From Distichodus sexfasciatus (taxonomy: Eukaryota > Chordata > Actinopteri > Characiformes > Distichodontidae), in contig JAVGVS010000769.1 of NCBI GenBank assembly GCA_032718565.1, positions 44,609 through 108,608 of the forward strand: a DNA stretch of 64,000 nucleotides, given 5' to 3'. The notes beneath the pieces were generated by a model. The model did no database searches, was not told the origin of the DNA, and saw only the letters and a program-made list of their open reading frames with translations. Numbering within the stretch: position 1 is the first letter of the stretch; each line of letters starts with the position of its first letter. The position numbers and the translations under genes are program-made. Of this stretch, positions 34,201-45,795 are shown one piece after another.

Positions 34201-34623
34201 TTCACAGAATACAATTAGAATGCAACATTAATCAAAGTTGATGTATGGGCTAGAGCAAGATCTAAAAGTAATTTGGCTACTCTGGACTTTAGCAAGGTCA
34301 CGGCACAAAAAAAGACAATGCGCCTTGTGACGGCTTCCGTGTAATTAAAAAAAATTGTGGGTGGATCAGCCTACTTGACACTAGTTTAAAAAAAAAAAAA
34401 GGTTTAAATGCCGATAGGTTCGGATTGTACCTGGGTTGTCCACACCGGTCTGGATCACATCGTCCAGGGTAAATCCGCTGGGGGTCTGTTTGTCGCGCAG
34501 ACGCTCGTATATGGCCGGGGTGAGAACCTTGGCCATGTGGTTGTTGTGCTTGGAGAGGTCGGGGTATTCCGCTTCGGATGAGTACTTCATCTTCAGTTGG
34601 TTGTGGGTGTTTCCGAAAGGCAT
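31031..34623 (-). CDS. ckb: creatine kinase B-type, cytosolic, complete
   Basis: Join on the minus strand: 34623-34431, 33196-33042, 32947-32815, 32476-32305, 32071-31948, 31847-31658, 31209-31031. These are 193+155+133+172+124+190+179 nt, giving 381 residues and a TAA, the usual vertebrate cytosolic CK length. It transfers phosphate between ATP and creatine in the cytosol. Seen: start MPFGNTHNQLK, DDVIQTGVDNPGHPF, the CLPPHCSRGERRAVEKL loop, the active-site cysteine motif ILTCPSNLGTGLRAG, and the end DELVPAQK. Residues such as RLGFSEVELVQMVVDG fit B-type better than M-type, although the N-terminus MPFGNTHN is M-like. Tail to tail with mark3, head to head with trmt61a. All splice sites are GT-AG. 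Confidence 0.96.
31658..31847 (-). CDS. ckb: ckb coding exon, 190 nt (active-site cysteine)
   Basis: Encodes IEELFKNKGYAFMWNEHLGY, then ILTCPSNLGTGLRAGVHVKL, ending LRLQKRGT plus one base. Acceptor TATGCTTTTAG, donor GTAAAT. Confidence 0.96.
31948..32071 (-). CDS. ckb: ckb coding exon, 124 nt
   Basis: Encodes WHNDNKTFLVWVNEEDHLRV through RFCTGLTK. Acceptor CTCTGTCAG, donor GTAAGC. Confidence 0.95.
32305..32476 (-). CDS. ckb: ckb coding exon, 172 nt
   Basis: Encodes ALGALSEDLKGKYYALKNMT through LASGMARDWPDARGI and the first two bases of a tryptophan codon. Acceptor ACTTTTTTTTAAAG, donor GTAAGT. Confidence 0.95.
32815..32947 (-). CDS. ckb: ckb coding exon, 133 nt
   Basis: Encodes [20 protein letters not shown] through CLPPHCSRGERRAVEKLSVE plus one base. 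Acceptor TTTTTATTAAAG, donor GTATTT. Confidence 0.95.
33042..33196 (-). CDS. ckb: ckb coding exon, 155 nt
   Basis: Starts GHPFIMTVGCVAGDEETY across the junction and ends TDLNSSNLK. Acceptor CCCGTGGTAG, donor GTACAA. Confidence 0.95.
33197..34430. other. largest ckb intron between coding exons
   Basis: A possible decayed inverted-repeat element spans about 33372-33665 (GAGCTGGGCTATATGAC at the left, inverse AGGTCTGGGCAATTAATTG at the right), similar to the TAGGGCTGGGCGATAT family but without a clear target duplication. Nothing else recognised. Confidence 0.35.
34431..34623 (-). CDS. ckb: ckb first coding exon
   Basis: The start codon is at 34623-34621. Reading minus, a pyrimidine-rich tract and GGGCTCAG precede the exon at 34635, leaving a 12-nt leader. 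Encodes MPFGNTHNQLK to GVDNP plus one base; donor GTACAA. Confidence 0.95.
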
Positions 34624-35395
34624 GGTCGAGGTTTCCTGAGCCCGACGCGAAAGGGAGAGAAAAGAAGCGGGCTTAAAGCGGCAGCCGCGCGACGCGGTCC
34701 AAAAGCGCCTCGATACAAGTTTAAGCATGAAACGCCAATATTTCAGAAGAAGCCTTACCCTGTTACTCAAATCAATGCATAATATTGATATATTGCTCGT
34801 TTTTATGAATATTCTTTAGTTCAGCTTGACCGCTGAATGCTGAATTATATCCCCTATTAAGAATACCGATTGTTTCAGCGTCAAAGTCTCGGAAGGCGGA
34901 GTAATGCAGTGCTCCGGAAAAGAGAAATGACCGACTACTCCCTAAAACTTAACTTCATGTAGACTCACACTCGCTAGATATTATACATTAAGTGCATTAC
35001 ACACTACTAGATAATAGAAATAATAAATACAAATTGCATGCACATGCACTACTTTCGGAATGACCTAAATTACTCTCTGTCCCTGCAACGACATCATAAG
35101 ATTTACCTGAATACGGAAATGAGTAGACCTCAGAGATGTGTATGGGATTAAAATCGCCACGTCTGAATAAATGGTAATTAGTGTATTACGAGTTGGATCA
35201 AAATTTTGGCTATACGCTTAAGTACACGCTTCTAACAAAGCACCAAAACACGTCTCTACCACGTTACCACAGGACGTATTTTTATGTTTATGTTTACTTC
35301 TCCAGGGTCAACATTTTACCTTAAATTGTCTGTAGATTTGAAGTGGTATTTGCCAACATTTGCCTGTCCCTTCCCATTGAATAATGCAGGCTTAC

Positions 35396-35485
35396 CTGTG
35401 GACTACTGCTAGGTGACGACGGGGATGACACAAAGATCCCTATTTTCCCGGCTGGAGTGTGCGCCTCTTTACTTATTTCGCTCCC
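35396..35485 (-). other. ckb: ckb untranslated first exon (3' end precise, 5' end approximate)
   Basis: A consensus donor CCACAG|GTAAGC is read on the minus strand, with the last exon base at 35396. The TATA box at 35513-35518 would place the start near 35485. Vertebrate CKB has a non-coding exon 1. The intron to the first coding exon would be 35395-34636. Confidence 0.65.
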
Positions 35486-35512
35486 GTTATTTATCCGCGA
35501 TTGAGCGTTCAC

Positions 35513-35572
35513 TTTATAGTGCACAAGAGCGGCTCCTATTGGCTACTATTTGTAGTCCATTCATTCGATTGG
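35513..35572 (-). promoter_or_regulatory. ckb: ckb core promoter: TATA box and two CCAAT boxes
   Basis: On the minus strand, TATAAA lies at 35518-35513 with CCAAT at 35542-35538 and again at 35572-35568. Order and spacing are right for transcription into the donor-bearing exon at 35396. TATA plus CCAAT is also the arrangement known for mammalian CKB. Confidence 0.7.
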
Positions 35573-35942
35573 AAGGACTGGGGTGTAGAGGATAATATAT
35601 AGCGTGCACTTTGGTTACTATCAAGAAAGTAACACATTATAACGGATTTTCTCAAATGTTCTTGTATCACAATTGCTGTGCATTGTACACGTTTAAGAAG
35701 AAACATTTTACATAATGCATTATAATCTATTTACTACGCCTACGTTAAATACATTATCGTTTATACAGTTCAAAACACGTGAGTTTCACGAATAGGAATA
35801 ACAGTCTTTTTCTTATAAATTGTGCAAAATGCATTTAATACAAGTAAAGTCTCCTGTCTGTACATAGTATTTTCATTTCCGCATATACTTGCCTAAAACA
35901 ATTATTCTAAAATGTAGGGTAGACTGCGCCGCCCTTGATGTG

Positions 35943-36087
35943 TTACGTCATTTTTCTGCGACACATGAGCTGGATACCGTTGATCAAATGCTAACAAGAC
36001 AAATTGTTTTGCTAATTGTGATCTTTGGATATTAATCTGTATCTGCAAAAAACAGCGGGGAAGCCTCGCCAGTCGATCAAACCCTTA
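35943..36087 (+). promoter_or_regulatory. trmt61a: probable trmt61a promoter and untranslated first exon
   Basis: A CRE/ATF-like TTACGTCAT lies at 35943-35951. A consensus donor CCCTTA|GTAAGT begins at 36088. Spliced to the acceptor at 37577 it would give an untranslated leader. The transcription start is not visible. About 460 bp separate this motif from the ckb start region, in divergent orientation. Confidence 0.4.
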
Positions 36088-36429
36088 GTAAGTTATTCGC
36101 ATTATAAACCTCTTCAGGGTATGTGTCTACATATGTGGTCTCGGTGTGAACCACGTCCCGTTGCATGTTTCGCACGTGCGGTCCGTCTGCGGGACAACAT
36201 ACAGTGATAAATGTGTGACAAAATTTAGTTTCACTAAAATCCGTCAAAGGGTAGCTGACGGCAGTGCCCACAATTGTGAGTGTTTAGAACTTAAACACTA
36301 AACCTGAAGTAAAATTGTGCGAAAACTGATCAAAAATTCCTCTAACAAGTCACTTTCCTTTTAGCATCTGTAATTGAAGCTAACAGTTTTTGAGTAATTT
36401 CTGAATTTATAGGCCATGTTGGAAAGTTG

Positions 36430-36460
36430 AACCATCTCTCCAAGTCGGGGAGAGATGGTT
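36430..36460. other. perfect 12-bp hairpin upstream of trmt61a
   Basis: AACCATCTCTCC, a 7-nt loop, then GGAGAGATGGTT. In the first trmt61a intron if the proposed untranslated exon is right. Possibly a remnant of a small inverted-repeat element. Confidence 0.5.
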
Positions 36461-36840
36461 ATTCCTGCTATGTGAGACTGAACCATTAAATCGTTCATCA
36501 CATCTTGCTCACTAGATTGGTGTTAAGCTGCTTTCCACTCCTTCTAGGCAGATGTACACGGTTCGGTTTAGGGCACTTGACTGACTAAAGGTCTTGTTAG
36601 TTTTAGTTCACTTTAAAAAAATAATAATTTTAAGCATACTCATGTAAGAAAATGTTAGTACTACAGTACATGGCAGTCGCTTGCAACCTGCGTCACTCAG
36701 GGGGCGTGTACTAGTGAGAGTCACGTTTGCTGTTGTGCGACTTATTTGTAGTCTTTTATTCCTTAGCGATGGAGGCCTAGTCGTAGGATCCTCGGTCCTT
36801 AAGAGTACTGCGCAAGGCAACTCCAATCCTGAAGAGTTGT

Positions 36841-36992
36841 AGTCGTGGCCAAAAATATTGGTTCCCTTGCTTTTATATCACCTGCTTAAATAACATCACA
36901 ATACCAAAGCATTTGTAATTGCAGCAGTTTTCTGGGAGAAGCGGTACGTTATCTGATATAAAAGCAAGGGTGCCAGTATTTTGACCATAACT
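36841..36992. mobile_element. 152-bp inverted-repeat miniature element
   Basis: Left AGTCGTGGCCAAAAATATTG and the inverse of the right end AGTTATGGTCAAAATACTGG match at most positions, followed inward by CCCTTGCTTTTATATCA on both sides (about 37-bp imperfect arms). It resembles Tc1/mariner-derived MITEs (GGTCAAAA ends), but no clean TA duplication is visible. Confidence 0.6.
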
Positions 36993-37136
36993 GTTTCTCA
37001 ACTGTATACATGTAGGGTTGGTTTCTTGGTTTGAATTAAACCTAGTCTTGGACTAAAATGCAGGACCAATTGAGATTTACCACTCAAGCTCTAATGTAGA
37101 ATAGGCATGAGTTTAATCTCAAAAAATTGCTCATTA

Positions 37137-37372
37137 AAGTGAGTGAGTATTTGTCATTGTGAACACACCACAGCACACAGTGCACCACAACGAAATGTGA
37201 CCTCTGCATTTGACCCATCTGTGAAGGAGTATTTGGCAGCTAACAAGGGCAGCACCCGGGGAGCAGTCCTTGGGGACAGTACCTCGCTCATGGGTACTTC
37301 AGTGGTAACTTTAGTGGTCCTGGATTTGAACATCCGACCACAGGGTCGAACACCCTATCCCACCAATTTGTA
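37137..37372 (-). repeat. tRNA-derived SINE, family 1
   Basis: CACAGCACACAGTGCACCAC, GCATTTGACCCATCTGTGAA, GGGGAGCAGTCCTTGGGGAC and a degraded head near 37372, in the trmt61a 5' region. Confidence 0.8.
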
Positions 37373-37577
37373 TATTATTGTCCAATATGATTTGGCGTGT
37401 AGTGGTACCCCTGTTTTTACTACCCTTACTAAACCTGTCATGCAGTCAAACAGTTGTGTCTGAGGTAGAAGTTATTGAACTGTGCTTGATTGTAACTCAG
37501 CAGAAATTGCCTCATGATCACTTAAAAACGTGTTTTAAATTTACTCACACTCTACCACAATGTTCTTTTCCACACAG

Positions 37578-37951
37578 CAACGATTTTCCTACCTAAATCG
37601 GAGCTCACCACTGCTGTCCTATGAGTTTTGTGGAGTACTCCGAGTTTATTAAGGATGGAGATGTGGTCATTATCTTCCTTGGCCATGACTCCCTGATGCC
37701 GCTCAAAGTGGAATCTGGTGCTCAAACCCAAACGCGATATGGGGCTATTCGCCACTCTAGCGACTTAATTGGGAAAAGGTTCGGTACCAAAGTGACCTGT
37801 AGCAAAGGAGGATGGGTGTACGTGCTGCACCCTACTCCGGAGCTTTGGACTGTGAGTCTGCCTCACCGAACACAAATCCTCTACACTACGGATATTTCCA
37901 ACATCACTCTGATGCTGGATCTTAAACCAGGCTCAGTTGTTTGTGAATCAG
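37578..37951 (+). CDS. trmt61a: trmt61a first coding exon with 43-nt leader
   Basis: Acceptor TTCTTTTCCACACAG before 37578; ATG at 37621. Coding part 37621-37951 encodes MSFVEYSEFIKDGD through LKPGSVVCES plus one base; donor GTGAGA. Confidence 0.93.
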
Positions 37952-40900
37952 GTGAGATGATTGAATGAGATTGACGTTAAATTGTTTACGTGATGCAAAG
38001 ACCTTGCAGGTTTCCAATGTTATAGATTTGACAGTGTATTTTAGATGTAAATATCTTTCTTTAGTGTTTAATCACCTGTTACAGTTCTGCTGGAAACTCA
38101 AATTGGGAAAAATTCTGAACTGTCATGAAACTCCCAAGAAACTTGATTTAGAGAAATATGATTTTAATGTCCCTTTGTTTCATGTTAAGATAACTGTCCT
38201 GAAAGTGACTTTGTAAAGCAGAGTAAACGCCCAATGTTTGTCAAAGATTGCACACACAGGGCCCAGCACTTCTGTGATTGTATGTTTTAAAGAGAGCCAG
38301 GGTCACCTTGTGGAACTAACACTGGCGATAGGGTACTACCTAATGTTCTAATTTTTTATAGTGGATCAAATTTACTTTCAGGGTATTTTTTTGTATTTTT
38401 CTTGTTAAACTGGAGAAGCTGGATAGATTTGCCAGTTTGTAAATTTATAAACCAAAACTAGCTTCTCCAGTTAAACAAGAACAATAGGTAAACATGCTCC
38501 GTTAGTATTTAGACTGATCGATGATCTGTATCACAGTTTCTGATTCTTTTATTCATGAACTACATGCTGTTACATGTATGAACCTGCTTAATGCACCTAC
38601 ATGATGCAAGTTGATCTCTTCAACGCTGGTCTTTTGTATCTTAGGGAGGGAAAAATTTGTTTTGTTTCTTCTTTCCCTCACGCACATTTTCATATAAATG
38701 TCCTTATCTCTGTGTCTTTTCCACTTTGTACCTCTCATTACTTCTCATTCACTGAGTACAACTCAGTTTCTCTAAATAGAGCCATTAAATGGTTTCCAAG
38801 CACACACTCTGTATTGCTTCTTCGCTGACCTTTACTCTCATTTTGTTAAACTGGCTGGACTTGCTTTTCTGATAATAGATTATGAAGAGTTTGAGCCTGT
38901 GTGTGCATAGCCTAATTCAGCCATTCTCTTCTTTTTTAGATTAAGAAGCCAGTTTTTATGTTGCCATGGCTCTATTGTTCAAGTGGTTAATGTATTGTGA
39001 TGTCATTCAAGTTTAGATTTATATGGCAACACAAATAGACTTTTATGGTGCTTTTCTCCACCCTTATTTCTACAGTTGTTCCACTCAACTCTCCTGCCTC
39101 TGCGCATGTCCAGTATATATGTGACCTTCAAAATCTCAATTTGGGCAGTACCTAATGAATAATTTATTAATTGAGTGATCTATTGATTATTAATCGGATA
39201 TGACATACTTTTGTGTTTTTAAAGAGCAATTGCAAATAAAATAAAATAAAAAAACAACAACAAAGCAACTTACTTAAAATGAACAACTCATTGGTTTTAG
39301 TTTTACAATTACTTTTTACTATTTAAATAGCAAACGATTTTGACCAGCTGGTAACCATGCAGTGCATTTATGTGCCATATTGCATAGTAGGTTTTAAAGG
39401 AAAATATATTGACATATTGTGATTGAGACAGGTACTGGCAGTGGCTCCCTGTCTCACGCTATTCTCCGCACCATCGCCCCCACCGGGCACCTGCACACGG
39501 TGGAGTTCCATGCCCAGCGGGCGCAGAAGGCCGCCGAAGAGTTCCGAGAGCACAAGGTGGCCCATCTGGTGACTGTCCGAAATCAAGATGTGTGTAAAGA
39601 TGGCTTCGGGGTGGTGGGCGTGGCCGATGCCGTCTTTCTTGACATCCCTTCTCCGTGGGAGGCCATCACACATGCCAAGAAAGCAATGAAACACAAGGGT
39701 GAGTTTATGAAGAACAGAATAATTATCTTCGAGTTATGTATCAGTGGACATAGACAAATCTGAGTGATGTGCTTATAGCTTTAATCACCCAGTTTTTCAC
39801 ATTTCTTAGCCCGAGCTCTCCTACTCTTGCAGACATTTACCTCTGCCCCACAGGTCAAGGTGTTACATAAATAACAACCAGTGTTTTCACATGTCAATCC
39901 GGGCCTCTGGTGGTCCTCTACACATGTCACCCTCATTACCTCTTACATACCATGAGCATGAGTTCAGAGGTCTAGACATTTGCTGTCTAGATTTATTGCT
40001 ATTATTTTAGTCTCACCATGGAGGAAGTGTTCAGCAGTAACAGTCAGTCCATGCTTATGAGTCATTTACTCATGAGACTGGGTGGAAACTTATTCTCGTT
40101 GGAATAGTTGCAGCAACGTGGGGATAAGGGTTTTGCTCAGGGTAGTGCTGAAGGTAGAACAGAAACACAGTAATCAGCGTATTGCTTTGGACTGTACTTA
40201 TTAGGTGATCCTGTCAGCAGCATATCTTGCATCAGCCATTTGTCTTTTATGCTTTTTGAAATTCCGATTACTTCTTTTGATGATGTTTGTCATCTTTTTG
40301 GTATCATAACACCATGTTGACTTGGAATGAAATGTACACAGTAGACGCCTGCAATCAGCATATTTTCATGAGGGTGACGCATCAGAAACAAGCGCAGAGT
40401 CATTTTGCAGATCCGAATTGTGTTGTGAGCGTTTACGGTGTAAGGGTAATTTCTATATGTGGGACGGGCCATAATTGCTTCGTGCATTGGTTGGCTGCTG
40501 TTCCAAAATTATGTATGTGCTGCCCATTTCATGATTTTATCGAACTATAAACCGTACGTATATTATTGTCATTGAAAACAAAATACTTTCTAGAAAATTA
40601 GTGCAATGATTTTATTGTTCAGCACTAAGAGCAATGCATTTTGTTAAATGCATCCACACTGAGTTTTAATTAAGTTTTGATCAGCCTAGTGATTTTTTCT
40701 TGTTTCCAAGTTGTTGGTTTGAGATTTTGTTTAGATCAAGTGTATGTCCCATGACAGTTGAGCCTGCTGCTTCTGGTTTTATCCCGCTCTATTACCCACG
40801 ATGACTGGTATACTTACTACCGTTGCCTGGTTGGGTGTTTTATATGGTTGTATTGGCAACGTTTAGCTCTAATCTGTCTTTTGGAACAGCTCACCTTTGT

Positions 40901-42068
40901 CTTTCTTGCATAGCCACAGCCATAAAAAAGTCACTAAATAAACATGAATTACGCCCCTACGTTGGAACTGAGCATTTCTGTGACTTGCAGGCAGGCCTGG
41001 ACTAGTCAGAAACACAGCAGGAGGTCATGAAACTGGTCTGTGTGTGTAAATGTGTGTGATAGGGCAAGTGTGTGTGTGAGCGCTTTATTCTTGGATATTG
41101 CAGACAGATTTAAGAAATAAATTAAAAACAAATAGCTGCTGGTTATTAACCTGTATATCCATAGTCAAGACTTCCTTAGGCTGAGATTAAGGAGAAGATG
41201 GTCATTATGGTGGACTTTAGATGGAAATGTGAGGAATGATTGTAAGAGAAAATGTCTGTCTTCTGTGTTAAATAACTCTTGGTCTTATGCAAGTGGAATA
41301 CTTTTGGTTGTGGAGCGGTTTGCACCTCAGCTTGCAGTCTTTTATGTCCATGTTATTTATTCTTCCTCTGTCACACTCACACACACACCCTCTTTGCACA
41401 TGGCCTTTTTACCATAAAGGGATAGACTGTAAGACTCTGGAGAGGCTAGTGTGAGGTAGCATGGTTCCTTAAGTAGAGGCATACAGTATAAACATCGGAG
41501 CTCTCTCTCTCTCTCTCTCTCTCTTTCTTTCTTTTGCTCACTTGCAGTCAATTTGATCTTTTCAGATCCTTTTAATTGTTTTGTCTGTGGACAAGGGATT
41601 TGGGTGTTCATTTATTAATCCACTGCACCCTATACTTTGTAGATATTAAAACAAAAACATTAAAGTGTTGAATAAGGTGATAGAAAATCAATATTTTCAA
41701 AAACAGGGCCTATGTACACCGCAATTTCGGCCTCACCACTCTTCAAAAGTTCCACTCTATGTTTCGGCATATGCCTCATTTGTACTCAGTTGTGGTGTGG
41801 TGTGTGTGCGGTGTGTGTGTGTGCAGTTTGTGTATGAGACCACCGTGCACTTTCTTCTCTCCCAGGCCACTGTTGCCAGGAAACCTGTTGGGCCTAGTTG
41901 CCAGGAGACCTTAAGTCTATGTTTATGCAGACATTTACAGGGAAAGGCCTTATTTGTCTGTAGAAGGTTTATCGGAACATACTTTGAATCTCTTTCTCTT
42001 CTCTCTCTCTCCCCCTCCCTCCCTCCCTCCCTTTCTCCTCTTCTCCATCTCCTTCTACCCACCCACTC

Positions 42069-42111
<43 letters not shown>

Positions 42112-45100
42112 CTGCTGGTAGTAATATTCTCACAATTATAAAAACTTATCAATTCTCTAGGAACTTTGTGCCAGGCTTATTTAACAGTGACCTACAGACA
42201 TTCTCACTTCATGACTAAACCACAATTTGAGTGTTCTACTACCTACACACACATTCACTTGAAGTGTGTTTCTGTGCTGAAGTTAAAGGCTCTAACAGGC
42301 TCAGACTACATGTATTGCTGAGTGACCTCTGTTTCTTAATTGCAGGGATAGTCTCCATAGAGTGAGGTGAAAAGCTGTCTAGCTAAATAGTATGGTGTTT
42401 TTTTTATGCTAAAATTTTGAGCATGCAGTGGAGTCTGCATGCGCTCAACTCCGCCTTCACACTCGCGCCACTTGGTACTGAGTTGTAAATGTGCCTAAAA
42501 AACAGCCAATAACTGGCTTGAAGAAAGCTGATTGATTGATTTCCTCTTCAGTCAGGTCGTTAATAGGGTTCCAAGTTCATATACCGAATACGAACATATT
42601 ATTTTCCAGTACGATGCAATAAGAAGATGAGTGGGTGGGTTATTGGAACATTTTTGGTGTAATTTATTTTCAGTCAATATCCTACTCTAATTATATCTGT
42701 TAATATTCCCTAGATCTTTTCATTTTGCAGAGATTATGCCTCTACCATGTTTTAATGAACGTTAATTTTATAATGTACAATCTGATGACTTAGATTATTA
42801 AAACTTCATGATTAGAAGCTGATGCATAGTAATGGTCTGATGAGATGCATGAGGAATCATACAAGAGAGAGTCAGTTGGGCTTCTAAATGAACTTTTTTC
42901 CCCAAATAAAAGCCTTTATTCCAGTCAGTGGAGTTTTCTTTAAAATAGTGTTAAAATCTCGTCTCGTTTTCATGAACCCAATGTGTATTGCCTTGTCATG
43001 TGAGCTGCTAAAGCCAAGCATCATACCACTAGAGCATTACCACCATTAAATTCTCCCAGACTGTAAGTTCAGCCTCTCACTGACTCCATAATCATTAATT
43101 AAACCAATTTCACATATAATTTGGCAACAGAGTGTAAGGTGGAATAGCAATTTAATAGTGTGTAATAAGTGGAAATACTAACACTGTAAATACTCATTTT
43201 GGTTAAATCTCCTAATGACATTTCATGTATCTTCATTGCTGTAGGGCGGCACAGTGGTGCAGTGGTTATCGCTGCCTCCTCACAGAGAGAAGGTCCAGGG
43301 TTTGATCACCGGGTCGGCCCTGGGTACTTTCTGTGTGGCGTTTGCGTGCTCTCCCCGTGTTCACATGTGTTTTCTCTGGGGGGTCCAGTTTCCACTCCGT
43401 TTCCTCTCACAGTCCAAAAAGCATGTGCTATAGGTTGATTGGCAAGTCTAAATTGGCCTTGCGTGTGTGTTGGTCCCCGCCTAGTGCCAGTAGTCCCGGG
43501 ATAGGCTCCGGTCTGCGCGATCCCGAGAGGGATTAAGCGGTTCAGATAATAAAATGAAAAATCATTGTTGTACCATCTAAGATTTATTCTCAGTGTGTCG
43601 ACATGCTGAGAGTTTCCAAACCTGGCAGACCTTTCATTGATGCAGCTATTTTTGTGGACACATATTAAACAACATGTGTGCTATAATTTGACTAATTATG
43701 TGCACACAGTGGTATTATGTCTGCTGTATTTTTCTAAAGTATAGTTCTCCCCTGGAGTTTTCACCAGACCCTTTTTCTCGGTCATCACTGTCCTGCAGCC
43801 TTCCCGACACAAACCACGGGTCTGAAAATAGTTCCTCCTTCTCACTCTGTCCTCATCAGGCTGCTCATCTCCTGTATTTGGGTATCATTGCATTGCTGTG
43901 GCCCAGTCAGAGGCTGGTTACTGACACATTGCTGTTGACTGATGTTTGTACATGTTTTGTTGCTTCTAGCTTGTGCAACACAAGCACACCCTTCTCTTCC
44001 TCCTCCTCCTCCTCCTCCTCCAGAGCAGTCAGGACTCTCGGCTACGCTCCAAAACACTCAGCTGACCTCAAGTCGACAGTTTATTTCAACTCAATCTGCG
44101 ATGCTTCACTCACACTAGGGAATCCAACACACCATATCAACAAAACAGGTTCTCATGGCTACAGTGAACATGTGTGCAAAATTATAATGATTTCATTTTA
44201 GTGATTCTGGCTGAAATGTTGTTGTTGTAAACCCTCTTGAGCAGGATTGGTTGTACAAGTTACTACTGAAGAAAGAGGTGAATTATTTGATTGTGACTAC
44301 ACACACAACTCTGCTATCTGAAAACTACTCAAATGACGTTATTAGTGTTATCATCATTTCCATTCTGACCTTTCCTTATTGCAGTAGGGCTTCTTACTAA
44401 GTACTGTTTTTTAGTCTGTTAATCTGTTGACCTTTAAACAATTAGTAGATTAATGTTCTTGTAGATATTAATATTTACTATCTTCATGTAAATATGCTAA
44501 TCACGTTTTAACTTGATTGTTATCTGTTGAATTCGTGCAGTTTACTTCATGAAGAAATGCTTTTTGGAGGGAAACGGATCCACAGTGTAAGGACACACAC
44601 CCTTACACTGTCAATCAGTGTAAAATAAGCTCAGATTCCAGTCTTAACATTTTCCTAACACTTATTTTATGGAAATTGAAAGAGGAACTTAATGACTTTA
44701 ATGAGTGCACTGGCAACTTATAAATGGTAGCTTTCAAACCACAAGCAGCTTATCATTAAAAGTAGCTACAGCCAAGTTCCTGTTTTAATAGTTTAATAGT
44801 TAGCTACACCACAATATACTACAGCTGCCTTTTTTTTTTTTTAAAGTGTTGCAGTGTCTGGAGCTGTTTTTTTTACACAATCACATGGTTTATCTTGTTT
44901 ATTTTATAAAACAACAGTACACTGATGTTAAGTATTTATAATGGAAAAATCAATGTATGCAAACAATCTATGTTGCATGAATATATTAATCACTGTACCT
45001 GATGGTTATTATAAAGGAACTGCATGTCTTGTATATCACATATCTTGTGCATCCTATTTTGTGTTTGATGCCCCTACACAGCTACCATTCTGTACCTTGA

Positions 45101-45795
45101 TACTGACTCATTTTCAGTTTCAACATCAACTACTACATCATTGACTAGCAGCCCTGTTTTATAGAAAAGGAAACTGCTGTAATCTGTGTCTATCAAGTTT
45201 GAACTTAATGGTGGGTGTTACAGATGAGCCAAACATCCTGTCTCTCCAGATGCCAATTTAACATCATGCCTTCCTCTTTCTCTCCTCTCTGTGATTCTTC
45301 AGTTTTCTTCTTTTCTTAACCAGCAGCCAGCAGAAACCGTTCTAGGAGAAGATCTAGTGGACTGAGAGTTATATTTCTTTGATATTTGTTTTTCATATTC
45401 TAGCTATGAATCTCTGACTACAATCTCTAATCTCTGTTCATCTCTTTCTTTTTTCCTCTGCAGGGGGTCGCCTGTGTTCGTTCTCTCCATGTATTGAGCA
45501 GGTCCAAAGGACTTGTGAGGCTCTGTTGGACCAGGGCTTTGAGGAGATCTGCACTCTGGAGGTTCTGCAACGGGTGCATGACGTCCGCAGCATCAATCTG
45601 CCCTTGCCTGACTTTGGCCCAGAGGAAGCAGGGCTAGACAGCACCAAGACGACCTCTAATCCTGCTCCTGATGAGGGTCTGCCTCCAGCAAACTCCAGTG
45701 GATATCCCTCAGTGATCTGCAGAACTACCACACCTCCACGGGAGATGGCCGGACACACCGGCTACCTCACATTTGCTACCAAACCACGGGACTAG
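37621..45795 (+). CDS. trmt61a: tRNA (adenine(58)-N(1))-methyltransferase catalytic subunit TRMT61A, complete
   Basis: Join: 37621-37951, 39432-39698, 45464-45795; 331+267+332 = 930 nt, 309 residues plus TAG (human about 289). With TRMT6 it forms the SAM-dependent enzyme that makes m1A58 in the T-loop of tRNAs, including initiator tRNA. Seen: N-terminal MSFVEYSEFIKDGD with a beta-rich domain (GGWVYVLHPTPELWT), SAM motif I VVCESGTGSGSLSHAI split by the first coding intron at the first glycine codon, HLHTVEFHAQRA, the catalytic motif DAVFLDIPSPWEA, and the conserved ends FSPCIEQVQRTC and GHTGYLTFATK. The extra length lies in an acidic/Ser/Pro stretch before the C-terminal motif. Both introns are phase 1. 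Confidence 0.96.
37952..39431. other. trmt61a intron 1 within the coding region
   Basis: Contains the inverted repeat at 38398-38483. The ORF-like stretch 37965-38216 has no recognisable similarity. Otherwise unremarkable AT-rich sequence. Confidence 0.5.
38398..38483. other. long imperfect hairpin in a trmt61a intron
   Basis: TTCTTGTTAAACTGGAGAAG...pairs with...CTTCTCCAGTTAAACAAGAA, arms about 21-22 nt with one bulge. The roughly 40-nt interior is partly self-complementary (GCCAGTTTGT and AAACCAAAACT). Confidence 0.55.
39432..39698 (+). CDS. trmt61a: trmt61a middle coding exon (SAM-binding core)
   Basis: Acceptor TGATTGAGACAG (poor pyrimidine tract), donor GTGAGT. Encodes GTGSGSLSHAILRTIAPTGH through DAVFLDIPSPWEAITHAKKA to MKHK plus one base. 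Confidence 0.95.
39699..45463. other. large trmt61a intron (5.8 kb)
   Basis: Holds CT microsatellites (41499-41525 and 42072-42110), a GT-rich tract near 41795, a family-2 SINE at 43242-43557, a CTC/TCC tract at 43995-44022 and a small hairpin at 44582-44611 (ACAGTGTAAGG, 8-nt loop, inverse). No extra exon recognised. Confidence 0.5.
43242..43557 (+). repeat. tRNA-derived SINE, family 2, plus orientation
   Basis: Head GGCGGCACAGTGGTGCAGTG with GTCCAGGGTTTGATCACC (B-box region), then TTGCGTGCTCTCCCCGTGTT, then TAAATTGGCCTTGCGTGTG, then GGGATAGGCTCCGG and GGATTAAGCGGTTCAGATAA. This is a widespread fish tRNA-SINE layout. Confidence 0.85.
45464..45795 (+). CDS. trmt61a: trmt61a last coding exon
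   Basis: Acceptor TTTTTTCCTCTGCAG. Encodes GGRLCSFSPCIEQVQRTCEA, a variable segment rich in S, T, P and E, then EMAGHTGYLTFATKPRD and TAG. Confidence 0.95.

Noticed and set aside
37965..38216. 83-codon frame directly after the first trmt61a coding exon, as an intron-retention extension
   Set aside because: Retention would hit the TGA at 37966-37968 (frame ...EMIE then stop), and the separate frame has no similarity to the methyltransferase.
41665..42141. 158-codon frame and its 131-codon antisense partner
   Set aside because: Both depend on CT/GA microsatellites; no domain, start context or splice support.
43698..44201. 167-codon frame in the large trmt61a intron
   Set aside because: Serine run from a TCC tract and no recognisable similarity; inside an intron of a well-defined gene.
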